Of a stretch of DNA of 64,000 bases, positions 16,910-27,268 are shown piece after piece; the first letter of the stretch is position 1, and the number at the start of each line of letters is the position of its first letter. The notes beneath the pieces are model-generated. The model was not told the DNA's origin, searched no databases, and was given only the letters and a program-made list of their open reading frames with translations. Where the stretch lies: the NCBI RefSeq assembly GCF_014697575.1, contig NZ_JACJSC010000020.1:1-64000 (forward strand), written 5' to 3'. Source of the stretch: Planktothrix sp. FACHB-1365 (lineage in GTDB: Bacteria > Cyanobacteriota > Cyanobacteriia > Cyanobacteriales > Microcoleaceae). The translations under genes were made by a program, and so were the position numbers.

Positions 16910-19900
16910 ATGAACAACGCCAAAGTCAGAATTTACGAACTATCACGGGAACTTAATTTGGATAACAAGGACATCTTAGCGGTGTGCGAACGGCTGAATA
17001 TTTCGGTTAAAAGCCACAGTAGCACGATTTCAGAATCTGATAAAGAACGCATTGAAAAGTATGTAGCAACTCACCCGAACCCAGGTCAGCTTGATGGGAA
17101 ATCCGAGCGATCGCACCCCAATGGGAAATCATCAGCAACGGCACCGGGCGAGAAGAAAAAGCAAGAAATTTTAGAGATCCAGAAGCCAAGAATCAGGCCT
17201 AACTCCGATGTCTCAGCCGTTTATGGCTCGGCGGATTCCCCTGCATCAACGTCAGTTGCCACTCCACCTAAGTCACTTGTTTCTCCAAAAGCGCCTGTGA
17301 AACCCACGTTAAATCGACCAGTGTTATCGAAACCCAATGCTCCTGCTCAAGCGGGAACGGAATCTTCCGAAACAACGGCCAGTGAATCTTCCCAAGCTGA
17401 ACAGATTGGCATTTCCTCTCCGGCCGAAGAGAACAGTAGCTTTCAAGAGGTTGACCTCGATTTGTCAGAATCGCCTCAATTGTCTCCTCCACCTGTTAGA
17501 CCCGCATCCCCCGTTCCGGTTTCTTCTGTTCCTATCTCAGTTGCTACGACAGAGACAGCACCTATCGTTAAAAACAAGCCCGTTTTAAAAACGAATAAAC
17601 CTGCACCTAAATCCGTTGAACCCAAATCTAAAACGGACGGGCCGGAAAGACCCACTCCTAAACCGCAACAAGCTCCATCCCTGGCTTCAGCAGAAACAAA
17701 AGAAAAAGACTCAGAAGTCAGAAAACCACCGCGCAAAGAGATCGGGACTCCCAGACCCAGCCGGTCTGTGCCGGAATTACAACCCCCTCCTGCGCGAAAA
17801 TCGGCGGTTCAACCGATTGATGACGATGCAGAACCGTCCGAAAGCGCAGAAGAGGAACCCTTAATTGCCACAGATGATTTAATTAAACGGCCAAAACGGG
17901 CTGCTGTGACCTTAACTCGACCGAACCCCCCGCGAACTGGGAAACGAGGGCCAGAATGGGAGGAAGAGGAAGAAGAAGTTGTAGATACGGGTAAAGCCAA
18001 ATCCGCTAAAGTCAAGGCTAAACGACGGGCTAAACCGTCTTTGGATGAAGACGATGATGATGAACTCAACGCATTATCTTTATCCAATGCCAATAACGCC
18101 ATGATGAGTATATCTCTGGCCCGTCCACCGAAACCCAAAGCCGGCCCTGGACAAGGTAACGTGGCAGCAACAACGGCTAAACCGAAAAAACAAGCTCCGA
18201 GTCGGGGGGGAGGTTCTTCGGCTGCAAATATGCGGCGTACAGAAGCAAAACCGAAGGCAGAACGCCCGGAAAAAGTGATTGTACCAGGGCCAATGACGGT
18301 TCAAGAATTAGCAACCGCCTTAGCCTTACCGGAAACGGAAATTATTAAACGTCTCTTCTCCCAAGGAATTGCCGTTAATATTACAGAAACGCTCGACTAT
18401 AACACAATTTTAGTGATTTGTCAAGAGCTAAACGTTCAAGTTGAAACGGAAGAACAAGTATCCGGTGCGATTAAACCCGACAATATCTTCAACGCGGAAG
18501 ACCTAGAACATCTGCAACGCCGTCCGCCGGTGGTCACGATTATGGGTCACGTCGATCACGGGAAAACCACCCTTCTCGACGCGATTCGCGAAACCAAAGT
18601 GGCTCAAGGTGAAGCTGGAGGCATTACCCAACACATCGGAGCTTATCATGTCGATGTGGAACATGAAGGTAAAAATCAGCAAGTGGTCTTCCTCGATACT
18701 CCCGGTCACGAAGCCTTTACCGCGATGCGGGCCAGGGGTGCCCGTGTTACGGACGTGGCGATTTTGGTGGTGGCTGCCGATGATGGGGTTCAACCTCAAA
18801 CCATTGAAGCCATTAGCCATGCTAAGGCTGCGGGAGTCCCGATGATCATTGCCATTAACAAAATTGATAAAGAAGGCGCCCAGCCGGATCGGGTGAAACA
18901 GGAATTAACCGAATTTTCTCTGGTTCCTGAAGAATGGGGCGGTGACACCATTATGGTTCCCGTCAGTGCGATCAAAGGGGAAAATCTCGATACCCTGTTA
19001 GAGATGATTTTGTTAGTGGCTGAGGTTGAAGATCTGTATGCCAACCCCAACCGAGCCGCGAAGGGAACCATTATTGAAGCTCACCTGGACAAATCTCGTG
19101 GCCCTGTGGCAACTTTATTAGTCCAAAACGGAACTCTGCGCGTCGGAGATATCGTTGTTGCGGGTTCGGTGCTGGGTAAAGTCCGGGCGATGGTGGATGA
19201 TCGAGGCGATCGCGTCGATGAAGCTAGTCCTTCCTTTGCGGTTGAGGTCTTAGGGCTGCGGGATGTCCCTGCGGCGGGTGATGAATTCGATGTGTTTGAG
19301 AACGAGAAAGAAGCTTCGGCTCTGGCGACATCACGGGCTGAGACAAAACGACAAACCCGCTTAACCAAAGGTCGGATCAGTCTGAGTGAATTCTCGGCTC
19401 GTGCTCAAGAAGGTGAGTTGAAGGAACTCAACTTAATCCTGAAGGCAGACGTTCAAGGTTCAGTAGAAGCCATTGTCAATGCCTTGAAAAAACTGCCTCA
19501 GAAAGAAGTTGAACTGCAACTGCTTTTAGCTGCACCCGGAGAAATTACCGAAACGGACATTGATTTAGCGGCAGCTAGTGATGCGGTTTTACTTGGATTT
19601 AATACCACCTTGGCTCATGGCGCACGCCAAGCCGCTGATCGCGCTGGAGTGGATATCCGCGATTACAACATCATTTATAACCTCTTAGATGATGTTCAAG
19701 CGGCGATGGAAGGGTTATTAGAACCGGAACTGGTGGAAGAAGCTCTGGGTCAAGTGGAAGTTCGGGCAATTTTCCCCGTCGGACGCAGTACGGTGGCGGG
19801 TTGTTATGTGCTCTCCGGTAAAGTCATCCGTAACTGTAAAGTCCGAGTCCGTCGTAAAGGCGAAATCGTTCATGAAGGCGCTCTTGACTCCTTGAAACGG

Positions 19901-20035
19901 ATGAAAGAAGATGCTAAGGAAGTTAATGCCGGTTATGAATGTGGTATTGCCTTGGATAATTTCAACGACTGGAACATGGGCGATATCATTGAAGCTTATC
20001 GGATGACCACGAAACGTCGTACCCTAACCTTATAA
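16910..20035 (+). CDS. infB: Translation initiation factor IF-2
   Basis: The 1041-residue protein has an IF2N domain at about 1-50 ([20 protein letters not shown]), a long Pro/Lys/Glu-rich disordered linker to about 460, a second IF2N at about 462-515 and the GTPase domain from about 530: G1 GHVDHGKTT at 545, G3 DTPGHEAF near 595, G4 NKID near 649. The C-terminal beta-barrel domains follow to the end (RRTLTL). IF-2 delivers fMet-tRNA to the 30S subunit and promotes subunit joining. The extended linker is typical of cyanobacteria. Codon use is more GC-rich than the neighbouring TPR genes, as expected of a highly expressed gene. Confidence 0.97.
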   Translation: MNNAKVRIYELSRELNLDNKDILAVCERLNISVKSHSSTISESDKERIEKYVATHPNPGQLDGKSERSHPNGKSSATAPGEKKKQEILEIQKPRIRPNSDVSAVYGSADSPASTSVATPPKSLVSPKAPVKPTLNRPVLSKPNAPAQAGTESSETTASESSQAEQIGISSPAEENSSFQEVDLDLSESPQLSPPPVRPASPVPVSSVPISVATTETAPIVKNKPVLKTNKPAPKSVEPKSKTDGPERPTPKPQQAPSLASAETKEKDSEVRKPPRKEIGTPRPSRSVPELQPPPARKSAVQPIDDDAEPSESAEEEPLIATDDLIKRPKRAAVTLTRPNPPRTGKRGPEWEEEEEEVVDTGKAKSAKVKAKRRAKPSLDEDDDDELNALSLSNANNAMMSISLARPPKPKAGPGQGNVAATTAKPKKQAPSRGGGSSAANMRRTEAKPKAERPEKVIVPGPMTVQELATALALPETEIIKRLFSQGIAVNITETLDYNTILVICQELNVQVETEEQVSGAIKPDNIFNAEDLEHLQRRPPVVTIMGHVDHGKTTLLDAIRETKVAQGEAGGITQHIGAYHVDVEHEGKNQQVVFLDTPGHEAFTAMRARGARVTDVAILVVAADDGVQPQTIEAISHAKAAGVPMIIAINKIDKEGAQPDRVKQELTEFSLVPEEWGGDTIMVPVSAIKGENLDTLLEMILLVAEVEDLYANPNRAAKGTIIEAHLDKSRGPVATLLVQNGTLRVGDIVVAGSVLGKVRAMVDDRGDRVDEASPSFAVEVLGLRDVPAAGDEFDVFENEKEASALATSRAETKRQTRLTKGRISLSEFSARAQEGELKELNLILKADVQGSVEAIVNALKKLPQKEVELQLLLAAPGEITETDIDLAAASDAVLLGFNTTLAHGARQAADRAGVDIRDYNIIYNLLDDVQAAMEGLLEPELVEEALGQVEVRAIFPVGRSTVAGCYVLSGKVIRNCKVRVRRKGEIVHEGALDSLKRMKEDAKEVNAGYECGIALDNFNDWNMGDIIEAYRMTTKRRTLTL

Positions 20036-20054
20036 TCTTTATCCCTAATTGCTT

Positions 20055-20100
20055 AACAGCCACCTTTTATTCCAGTAATAATCGGTGGTTGTTGCTGTTT
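20055..20100. terminator. Possible bidirectional terminator between infB and TspO gene
   Basis: AACAG plus CCACC on the left pairs with GGTGG plus CTGTT on the right, with a bulge of six bases, and the right arm leads into TTTT. It lies between two convergent genes. Confidence 0.4.
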
Positions 20101-20576
20101 TAAGCGTCTGCGGGATTTAGGGGGATCATCGCCCAGGTGGTGTAGGTTCCAATGGGACTCCACAAAACAAAAGGAAGCAGTAAAAAGGCTGCGGTCTGAG
20201 AAATTGGCCAAACACTAATTATCAGCATTAAGCCTAAAATAAAACCGGTTCCCCCTAAAAGGGTTCCAACTCGTAAACTTTTCGTTTTACACATCACAGG
20301 GGTATAGGACAAAATCACTAATTCTACTAATAGATAAAACCCCATTAACACCCAAGTTTGAGGCGTTTGGGGTTCGGCTTCCCAAACTAAAATTGCTGAC
20401 CAAGCCCCCCCAATAAAAACAATTGTCCAAATTAAAGGAATCGCCTTTTCAAAGGTTAACCAACCCGGACGAGTTAAACGATTAAACCATCGGATGTCAT
20501 TAGGCGTTAAAAGGATATTATTGGCTAAGGCGACGAGAAAAGTTACTCCTCCAATTACCATCCAAGATTTAATCAT
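20100..20576 (-). CDS. TspO/MBR family membrane protein
   Basis: The 158-residue protein has five predicted membrane helices and resembles TspO/MBR proteins: RPGWLTFEKAIPLIWTIVFI in the first half, a central run of hydrophobic helices, and the terminal SPIGTYTTWAMIPLNP segment corresponding to the conserved W-x-x-LN region near the end. TspO proteins bind tetrapyrroles or sterols and modulate pigment and stress metabolism. The canonical WxPP motif is weak here, so this may be a divergent cyanobacterial branch. It is convergent with infB. Start ATG at 20576. Confidence 0.75.
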   Translation of the reverse strand: MIKSWMVIGGVTFLVALANNILLTPNDIRWFNRLTRPGWLTFEKAIPLIWTIVFIGGAWSAILVWEAEPQTPQTWVLMGFYLLVELVILSYTPVMCKTKSLRVGTLLGGTGFILGLMLIISVWPISQTAAFLLLPFVLWSPIGTYTTWAMIPLNPADA

Positions 20577-20667
20577 AATTTTTCGCTCTTTTAACCTTAT
20601 TCTGGTTATTTTATATTAGTTGGTTATGAGTTAAATCTCCCAAAAGCATGAAAATTAAGTGCTATCC

Positions 20668-22599
20668 CTAAACAATTCCAGCCCATTGCATTAATTTTAA
20701 AAGAGAATCCAAATTGACCTTAATATTTTGAGATCCATCCGTAGGAGAACAATGGGTATTCGCTGCTTCACAAAATAAACAGTAATAATCACAACCCACA
20801 ATATTACTTAATTCCCAATAACAAGATAGCGTCCAATTTGGCATTAAAAACTCAATGACCTGAGTTCCTGGGGTACAAAAAACTAAATTGGTTAAAGCGG
20901 CTCCATGGGGAGAAATAATGACTTTAGTATTTGCCATATAATAGGCTTGTTGTCTAACTGATAAAGTTTCTAAATTCAAGGCGGTAAACCCAAATTGCTG
21001 TAAAAATAAGATGACTTCTGCTTCATTATCGACTTGACGATAGGATGCCTGACTTCGACTTAAATAAACTCTTTCTAAGGGCAGTAATTCTAAGTTTTCT
21101 TGAGAATTGAGACACAAATTTTTCAAGAAATTACAAGCCCATTGAGGGGTTCTGGACGTTGCATGAGAATAGGAAGGAATTAAAATTTTATCTGCTTTTA
21201 AAGCAGGATTTTTGCAACTTTCAATGATTTTTTCTGAGGGAATTTTTAATAGTTGCAATGTCTCATATTCATAGTTTAATTGGTATCGATTCACCACAAA
21301 ATAATCGACTTCTTCAATTAAAAAATGTTGTAATAATAAATCAAATCTAGCAATAATATCAAACATCCAGTGGTAATAATTTGTACCCCATTTTACTGAT
21401 AAAAATGCCACTGTTCCACCGATATTTCGTGACGAAATAAAATGAGGAGAATTAACTAATAAAGCCGCACTTCCGGTGGATAAATCTGTGATTAATTGAT
21501 TCTCTGAATTGAGAACAGCACTGGTTAATGTATCCGCCCAAACTTGGCTTTGAGGAATACTATAAACAAAGGTTTCCGGGAAATGAATTGAGGTTAATTG
21601 AAAATGAGGGTTGAGACTTCCTTCGATTAATTTAGGGGGAGTAAGTTTGATATTACTAGGTAGATAAACTGGAATTTTAGTTAAATTTTTTTCTGTAGGA
21701 GTCGTAATAAAATGATCATCTGATAAATTAAATATTTTTTGAATTAAAGAAATTGGTAATTGATGATGAACCTCACAAAGAATAGCATCTAATAGCTGAT
21801 TATTTTGTTTAAAAATAGTAGAAATACAATAATATGCTTCATGATAATCTGGCTGTAATTGTAATCCTTTAATTAAATAATCTAAAGCTAGATCCCATAG
21901 TTTTTGTTGAATTAAAATTTTACCAATTGCGATATAATAACAGCTTTGCGGATTTATATTGATGGCATTTTGGTAGGCTTGAATTGCATTTTCTAACTGA
22001 TTTTGAGATAAAAAAACTTCTGCTAACTTCCCATAAAACCAATCTACATTTGGATTAATTTGAATTGCTTGAGAATAAATTTTAATTGCATTTTGTTGTT
22101 GTTTTAATTTAAAAAAAGCATCTCCTAATTTAATATAAATCCAACAATTTATAGGTTCAAGTTCAATTGCTTTTTTATAATAATCAATGGATTTTTCTAT
22201 CTGGTTTAAGTTAAAGAAAGATTCCCCTAGACCAAAATAAGCCCAACAAAAATTATGATTAAATTTAATAAATTGGCTATAGGCTGTGATCGCTTCTTCC
22301 CAGCGTTCTAATTTAATTAATACTTCTCCTAAACTATTGTAAGACCAAGAAAAATTAGGGTTAATTTTAATAGATTTAGAATAAGCATTTATGGCATCTT
22401 CATAACGTTTTAACTGCATTAAAGCTTGACCTAATTTATAATAAATCTGGTCATTGTCAGGATTTAATTCAATGGCTTGATTATAGAAAGATAAAGCTAG
22501 TTCAGGGGTTCCCTGTTCTAAATAATGATTTGCAGAAATTAAATAAGATTCTGCTGTTTGTAAATCATTTCTGGTATTATTATCGTTAAAATAGCTCAT
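20668..22599 (-). CDS. TPR protein with C-terminal GT61 domain (4 of 5)
   Basis: The 643-residue protein has about eight TPR units (about 10-290) with the NPNFSWSYNSLGE type consensus, then a GT61 domain (about 300-640): YHWMFDIIARFDLL, VYLSRSQASYRQVD and ISPHGAALTNLVFC. It differs from the plus-strand trio in carrying HWMFDIIAR and TN in place of HWLYDVLPG and SN, so it and its upstream neighbour form a separate pair. It starts two bases after the stop of the gene at 22602, so the two are certainly co-transcribed. Last gene of a four-gene minus-strand operon. Confidence 0.9.
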   Translation of the reverse strand: MSYFNDNNTRNDLQTAESYLISANHYLEQGTPELALSFYNQAIELNPDNDQIYYKLGQALMQLKRYEDAINAYSKSIKINPNFSWSYNSLGEVLIKLERWEEAITAYSQFIKFNHNFCWAYFGLGESFFNLNQIEKSIDYYKKAIELEPINCWIYIKLGDAFFKLKQQQNAIKIYSQAIQINPNVDWFYGKLAEVFLSQNQLENAIQAYQNAININPQSCYYIAIGKILIQQKLWDLALDYLIKGLQLQPDYHEAYYCISTIFKQNNQLLDAILCEVHHQLPISLIQKIFNLSDDHFITTPTEKNLTKIPVYLPSNIKLTPPKLIEGSLNPHFQLTSIHFPETFVYSIPQSQVWADTLTSAVLNSENQLITDLSTGSAALLVNSPHFISSRNIGGTVAFLSVKWGTNYYHWMFDIIARFDLLLQHFLIEEVDYFVVNRYQLNYEYETLQLLKIPSEKIIESCKNPALKADKILIPSYSHATSRTPQWACNFLKNLCLNSQENLELLPLERVYLSRSQASYRQVDNEAEVILFLQQFGFTALNLETLSVRQQAYYMANTKVIISPHGAALTNLVFCTPGTQVIEFLMPNWTLSCYWELSNIVGCDYYCLFCEAANTHCSPTDGSQNIKVNLDSLLKLMQWAGIV

Positions 22600-22601
22600 T
22601 A

Positions 22602-24920
22602 TTATTCAATAACCTTTGCCATTTTTAAAAGTTTAATAATATTATAAGGCTTAACTTTTATATTGTCAAAAATGGGAATAGAATTTAATTCGACCTCATC
22701 CACAGATTCACCGACACAACAGTAATATTCACAGCTAACTATATTGCAAAGTTGCCAATAATAAGAAGTTTCCCATTGAGGAAATAAAAATTCAATCACC
22801 TTTGTATTAGGACGACAAAAGATTAAATTAGTTAATCCTGACCCATGGGGTGCAATAATAATTTCTGCATTAGCAAAATAACCAACTTGTTCTTGAAAAG
22901 GTAAATGTTCTAAACACACTGTTTGAAAACCTAATGTTTCTAAAAAGGGTAAAAATTCCGACTCATTCATGACTTTTCGGCAGTTAGCATTTTCGCGGCT
23001 TATATAAATTCGCTGAGGATAATTATTTGTATTAATACCAGAAAAAAGAAATTTATTTCTAATAAAATTTACTCCCCATTTGGAGGACTTTAAATAACTC
23101 CACTGAACAAAAGATGGAACTAATAATACTGAACCTTTTACAGAGGGATAAATACAGTTATCAATCACTTTATGTTCAGGAATATTCAACAGCTTTAGCA
23201 TTTCTTTTTCATAAGGAGATTGGTGACGGTTAACGACAAACCAATCAATTTTATTAAAATCAAAATCAGCTTTCTCTAATAAATGCAAACGGGCTATAAT
23301 ATCAAACATCCAATGGTAATAAATTAATCCGAATTGCGCTGATAAAAAAGCGACATTTCCTTCTAATTCTAAAGGCTCTGGTAATTGCTCACGACTAATT
23401 ACTAACTCACTACAACCTGTTGATAAATCCTTAATTAACTGGTGTTCTGAAGTCATGACAGCAGATGTTAAAGCATCTCCCCATACTCGTCCATTAGGGA
23501 TCACTGCAACAAACGCTTCTGGGGATACCATAGAGTTAGGAAACAACCTAAAATTAAGTTCACCCAATATTCCGTTTGGAGGATTAAAAATTACCAAACT
23601 TTGAGGATAAATTGATATTTTTTGAGCTAGAGTATAATCCTGAATATTTATTAGTAAATCAGGGGATAAATTCAAGTGTTTTTTAAGTACATCAAAAGGG
23701 ATGATTTGCAAATATTTACATCCATCTCCATCTAACGTTCGACCCATTTTTTCTAAAATTAAACCCAATTTAACATAACTATCAAAATCGTCTGAGTGTC
23801 GTTTTAACCATTGCAATAGATAAGAAATTGCGTCTTCCCAATTTCCTAAATTAGAATGCACTTCTACTAAGTTTAAATTTAAGTCAGGATAATCAGGATT
23901 AATGTTTAGACAATTACTAAAAGCAATGTACGCTTCTTCCCATTGTTTCAATTCTTTTAAAACTATTCCTAAATTAAAATAAGCTGCTGCAATATTAGGA
24001 TTAATATCAATAAAATGACGATAAGTAGAAACTGCTTTTTTTTCCTGTTTAACCGATTGGTAAGCCTCCCCTAAACCATAATACGACCAGCTAAAATCAG
24101 GATTTAATTCTATGGCCTTTTGATAGGCTAAAATTGCTTCTTCAAAGCGTTGTAGCTTACTTAAATTTTCTCCTAAACCTTGATACGACCAGCTAAAATC
24201 AGGATTTAATTCTATCGCTTTTTGATAGGCTAAAATTGCTTCTTCAAAGCGTTGTAGCTTACTTAAATTTTCTCCTAAACCTTGATACGACCAGCTAAAA
24301 TCAGGATTCAATTCTATCGCTTTTTGATAGGCTAAAATTGCTTCTTTAAAATGTTCTTTTTGACTTAAAGCCAACCCTAATTGACAGTAAGGATGATAAA
24401 AGGTAGGATTAAATTGAATGGCGTAACGATAGCAAACAATTGCTTGATCAATTTTGTCATTGTCTAAAAATTTATTTCCTAAATTAAACTGGTCTTCCGG
24501 TTTAATTTTATCAGGTTCTCTAATTAAAATTTGATATTGACATTCGTTGGCGAGTTCCGTTTGATTGGTTGTCGTAAAAATATTGGCTAAATCTCTATAA
24601 AATCTTGTATTATTAGGATTAATTTTTATTGCCATTTGATAATAATCTGTAGCGGATTTCCACTTTTGCTTCTCAGCATAAATTATACCTAGATTGGCAT
24701 ATATTTCTGCTTGATTAGGTTGTAATACTAAAAGTTGTTGATAATAATTTTCAGCTTGCTGGTAGTTCCCTTTTAACTGCATTACAATTCCCATTAATCG
24801 ATAAGCGTCACCCAAATCTTCATTGTTTTTCAAAGCAATTTTACAAATATTAATTGCTTCATCTAATTCGCCTTGTTTAATATGAATTTCAGCTTTTTTG
24901 ATAATTTCTGATTGGGTCAT
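22602..24920 (-). CDS. TPR protein with C-terminal GT61 domain (5 of 5)
   Basis: The 772-residue protein has about eleven TPR units (about 1-430) and a GT61 domain (about 445-770) with YHWMFDIIARLHLL, RIYISRENANCRK and IAPHGSGLTNLIFC. Three consecutive TPRs (DNA 24079-24350) are nearly identical at 102-bp spacing, a recent single-repeat expansion. The gene is 76 bases downstream of the TPR-sulfotransferase and two bases upstream of the next TPR-GT61, which implies one transcript. Donor and acceptor are unknown. Confidence 0.9.
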   Translation of the reverse strand: MTQSEIIKKAEIHIKQGELDEAINICKIALKNNEDLGDAYRLMGIVMQLKGNYQQAENYYQQLLVLQPNQAEIYANLGIIYAEKQKWKSATDYYQMAIKINPNNTRFYRDLANIFTTTNQTELANECQYQILIREPDKIKPEDQFNLGNKFLDNDKIDQAIVCYRYAIQFNPTFYHPYCQLGLALSQKEHFKEAILAYQKAIELNPDFSWSYQGLGENLSKLQRFEEAILAYQKAIELNPDFSWSYQGLGENLSKLQRFEEAILAYQKAIELNPDFSWSYYGLGEAYQSVKQEKKAVSTYRHFIDINPNIAAAYFNLGIVLKELKQWEEAYIAFSNCLNINPDYPDLNLNLVEVHSNLGNWEDAISYLLQWLKRHSDDFDSYVKLGLILEKMGRTLDGDGCKYLQIIPFDVLKKHLNLSPDLLINIQDYTLAQKISIYPQSLVIFNPPNGILGELNFRLFPNSMVSPEAFVAVIPNGRVWGDALTSAVMTSEHQLIKDLSTGCSELVISREQLPEPLELEGNVAFLSAQFGLIYYHWMFDIIARLHLLEKADFDFNKIDWFVVNRHQSPYEKEMLKLLNIPEHKVIDNCIYPSVKGSVLLVPSFVQWSYLKSSKWGVNFIRNKFLFSGINTNNYPQRIYISRENANCRKVMNESEFLPFLETLGFQTVCLEHLPFQEQVGYFANAEIIIAPHGSGLTNLIFCRPNTKVIEFLFPQWETSYYWQLCNIVSCEYYCCVGESVDEVELNSIPIFDNIKVKPYNIIKLLKMAKVIE
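24079..24350 (-). repeat. 102-bp tandem repeat encoding identical TPRs
   Basis: The unit coding for EEAILAYQKAIELNPDFSWS recurs at 102-base spacing about two and a half times with only a few differences. One unit is exactly one 34-residue TPR. Confidence 0.85.
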
Positions 24921-24996
24921 AATTATACAATAAAAAATTAAGTTTAAATAGGTTATTATATAGATTTAGCTACACAAATCACAACATAACTTTAAT

Positions 24997-26877
24997 CTAA
25001 TTCCAGTTCAAGTTCATTCCCAAAAACTCCTCTAACTGCTGATTATAAGGTTGAAAATAATTCTGGAGTAAGGCGCGTGTTGATTGGGAAATGGGGGAAT
25101 AAGGTCTGGTATTATATTGAGGATATTTTTGTAAATGATATTCAGGTAAACCTAAAAATTGAAGAACTTGTGTTGTTCCCTGATCAGGATTTGCATAAAA
25201 GTCTTCACTTTTTAAAATTAAAAACTGTTCTTTGGGAAAGATTTCCATCCATTTTTTTAAGAAATGAATATAGAATCCTTTGGCGAGATATCCTTGAAAT
25301 TGAGATTGGGTGAGTTTTGCCCAAAAATCAATCGTTTGATCCTGCAATTGTTCTATCTCCTGGCGAACTACCTCTTCAAAAGAACGGTGTTCCCATTTTA
25401 AACTAACCCAATGATAATAGTGAGAAATAGCTCGATCAATCGGATTTCTTAACAGAAGAATTAATTTTACTTTTGGGAAAAATTGTACTAAATTTTTAGC
25501 GACTTCTGGAGAATTAAAGTTAATGGGGTTTGCTTCTCCCACTAAACACTTATAATCTTGAGGAATGGGAAGGAAATGAGAAAAATACCATTCTAAACCT
25601 CGATGAACTTGATTTGACCAAAACGGCATTTCTTTAATCATGGATGAAATCACGTTTGGATGTTCAGATAGATAATAGTTTAAAGAAGTTGTTCCCCCTT
25701 TTTGGCTTCCAATAATTAAAAAATCCAGATGATTAACGGGTTTTAAAGTATCTCTAATAAGCTGCCATTTGGGACGAAATTGCGGAATAATTTTTTGACC
25801 TGCAATATAATTATATTCAATGGCTGCTGATAAATCACCCTTTTGAGTTAGTAATACCGCTAAATTTAAGTAAAGAATACAGGAATCAGGATTTTTAGCA
25901 ATTGCTTGGTGGTAAATATTAATGGCTGTATTTAGAGAGTTATTTTGATCAATTAACTCTACAACTATTTGATAATTCCAGAGGAAAAGATCGGGTTTAA
26001 GCTGTAAAAATTTAAGATAGGCATTAACGGCTTCATTTCTTTGCTGCTGATGAGATAAAGCCATCCCTAAATTGTAATAAGATTCGGGATCATTGGGGTT
26101 TTGTTGAATAGCCAAACGACATTCATTTGCTACTCTTTCTAAAGCTGTTTTTTGCTCTAAAATGCCTTCTAACTGTTGAGCAAGCTCTAAATGATCAGGT
26201 TGGAGATATAAAGCAATTCGATAAAAAATAATAGCGACATCCTCATAATTATTTTCAGCTAAATATTTTGCTACTTTTACATAAAGCTCAAAATCAGTCG
26301 GTAAAAAATGCTGCCATTGAGATAAATCAGAAGGTTGATTCAATTTTGAATAATAGTCATCAATAACTGAATCTGATCCCGCTTGAATTTGGTCTTGAAT
26401 AACTTCTCCAATTCGATTTAAACTTGCTAATAAATCGGGATTTTGTTTCCAAGCGTTGAAATAAGCAAAAACCGCTTCTTGTTGGTTTTGTTGTTGATAT
26501 AGAACTTCTCCTAAATAATAATAAGACCAACAAAACTCTGGATTGAGATCAATAGCTTTAGAATAAGCTAAAATCGCCTGATCCCATTGTTTTTGTTGAA
26601 GTAAAGCTGTTCCTAAGTTATGATAAGACCAAGAAAAATTCGGATTGAGTTCAATGGCTTGACGGTAAACAGCAATCGCTTCCACCCATTTATTGTGTTT
26701 AGAAAAAATATCTCCGAGTTGATGATAAGCCCAAGAAAAGTTGGGATCGAGTTCGATAGTTTTTTGGTAAAGTGTGATCGCATCTTCCCAGTTTTCTTGT
26801 TGGTGATAGATTTCAGCTTGTTGATATAAATCTGATACAGAAATTTCTGAGTTGACAGTGGAGTAACAATCAAACAT
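24997..26877 (-). CDS. TPR protein with C-terminal sulfotransferase domain
   Basis: Residues of about 10-380 are TPR units of the same aromatic type as the GT61 proteins (NPNFSWSYHNLGTALLQ). Residues of about 384-620 are a PAPS-dependent sulfotransferase: the 5'-phosphosulfate loop IIGSQKGGTTSLNYYL at about 384, the 3'-phosphate motif LILLLRNPIDRAISHYYH about 90 residues later, and the family's C-terminal region ending near LNWN. It would move sulfate from PAPS to a hydroxyl, here probably of a sugar. It is the second gene of the minus-strand operon, 24 bases after the small membrane protein and 76 before a TPR-GT61 gene, so sulfation and glycosyl transfer are likely coupled. Confidence 0.9.
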   Translation of the reverse strand: MFDCYSTVNSEISVSDLYQQAEIYHQQENWEDAITLYQKTIELDPNFSWAYHQLGDIFSKHNKWVEAIAVYRQAIELNPNFSWSYHNLGTALLQQKQWDQAILAYSKAIDLNPEFCWSYYYLGEVLYQQQNQQEAVFAYFNAWKQNPDLLASLNRIGEVIQDQIQAGSDSVIDDYYSKLNQPSDLSQWQHFLPTDFELYVKVAKYLAENNYEDVAIIFYRIALYLQPDHLELAQQLEGILEQKTALERVANECRLAIQQNPNDPESYYNLGMALSHQQQRNEAVNAYLKFLQLKPDLFLWNYQIVVELIDQNNSLNTAINIYHQAIAKNPDSCILYLNLAVLLTQKGDLSAAIEYNYIAGQKIIPQFRPKWQLIRDTLKPVNHLDFLIIGSQKGGTTSLNYYLSEHPNVISSMIKEMPFWSNQVHRGLEWYFSHFLPIPQDYKCLVGEANPINFNSPEVAKNLVQFFPKVKLILLLRNPIDRAISHYYHWVSLKWEHRSFEEVVRQEIEQLQDQTIDFWAKLTQSQFQGYLAKGFYIHFLKKWMEIFPKEQFLILKSEDFYANPDQGTTQVLQFLGLPEYHLQKYPQYNTRPYSPISQSTRALLQNYFQPYNQQLEEFLGMNLNWN

Positions 26878-26901
26878 GATTCAATATAAAAGGGATTAAA
26901 T

Positions 26902-27180
26902 TTAATCTTTTGTTAATCGGTACACGATATAAAACATCAAACCAGCAATTGTGGGAATCGCCAGCAAATAGATCAATAAAACTTGAGAAATCCCACTAGC
27001 CACATATAATAAAGCACCGTAGGACCCAAATACAAAGATTAAGAATAAAATCAGTTTAATTGGAGTCCATTTAACGGGTTTTAGGGTCTGCATATTTTTA
27101 CCGCCTAAATTGGGTAACATCACAGATTTAGGCGGTTTTCCAAAATTATCATGTTGTCCTGATGGCTTCTGTTTTGTCAT
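26902..27180 (-). CDS. Small two-helix membrane protein
   Basis: The 92-residue protein has a polar N-terminus and two hydrophobic helices at about 42-64 and 67-86 with a short turn, ending in a charged RLTKD. I recognise no characterised family; similar small proteins seem usual in cyanobacteria. It is the first gene of the operon leading to the TPR-sulfotransferase and two TPR-GT61 genes, 24 bases apart. A role as a membrane anchor for the following enzymes is a guess from position only. Internal methionines at 21 and 30 are alternative starts. Confidence 0.7.
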   Translation of the reverse strand: MTKQKPSGQHDNFGKPPKSVMLPNLGGKNMQTLKPVKWTPIKLILFLIFVFGSYGALLYVASGISQVLLIYLLAIPTIAGLMFYIVYRLTKD

Positions 27181-27268
27181 TGTTCCTCAATTTACTTTCT
27201 TTAAACTACTGATCATCGATCTCAATAAGACTTATAATAACAGGTTGATAAGCTAAAACTTTAAATTT
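27181..27268. promoter_or_regulatory. Divergent promoter spacer
   Basis: These 88 bases separate the minus-strand TPR-sulfotransferase operon from the plus-strand GT2-GT2-GT4 gene, so both promoters must lie here. No clear hexamer pair stands out. Confidence 0.35.

Noticed and set aside
18503-18820. Minus-strand frame inside infB
   Set aside because: Shadow of the GTPase domain of IF-2, which has all G motifs on the plus strand.
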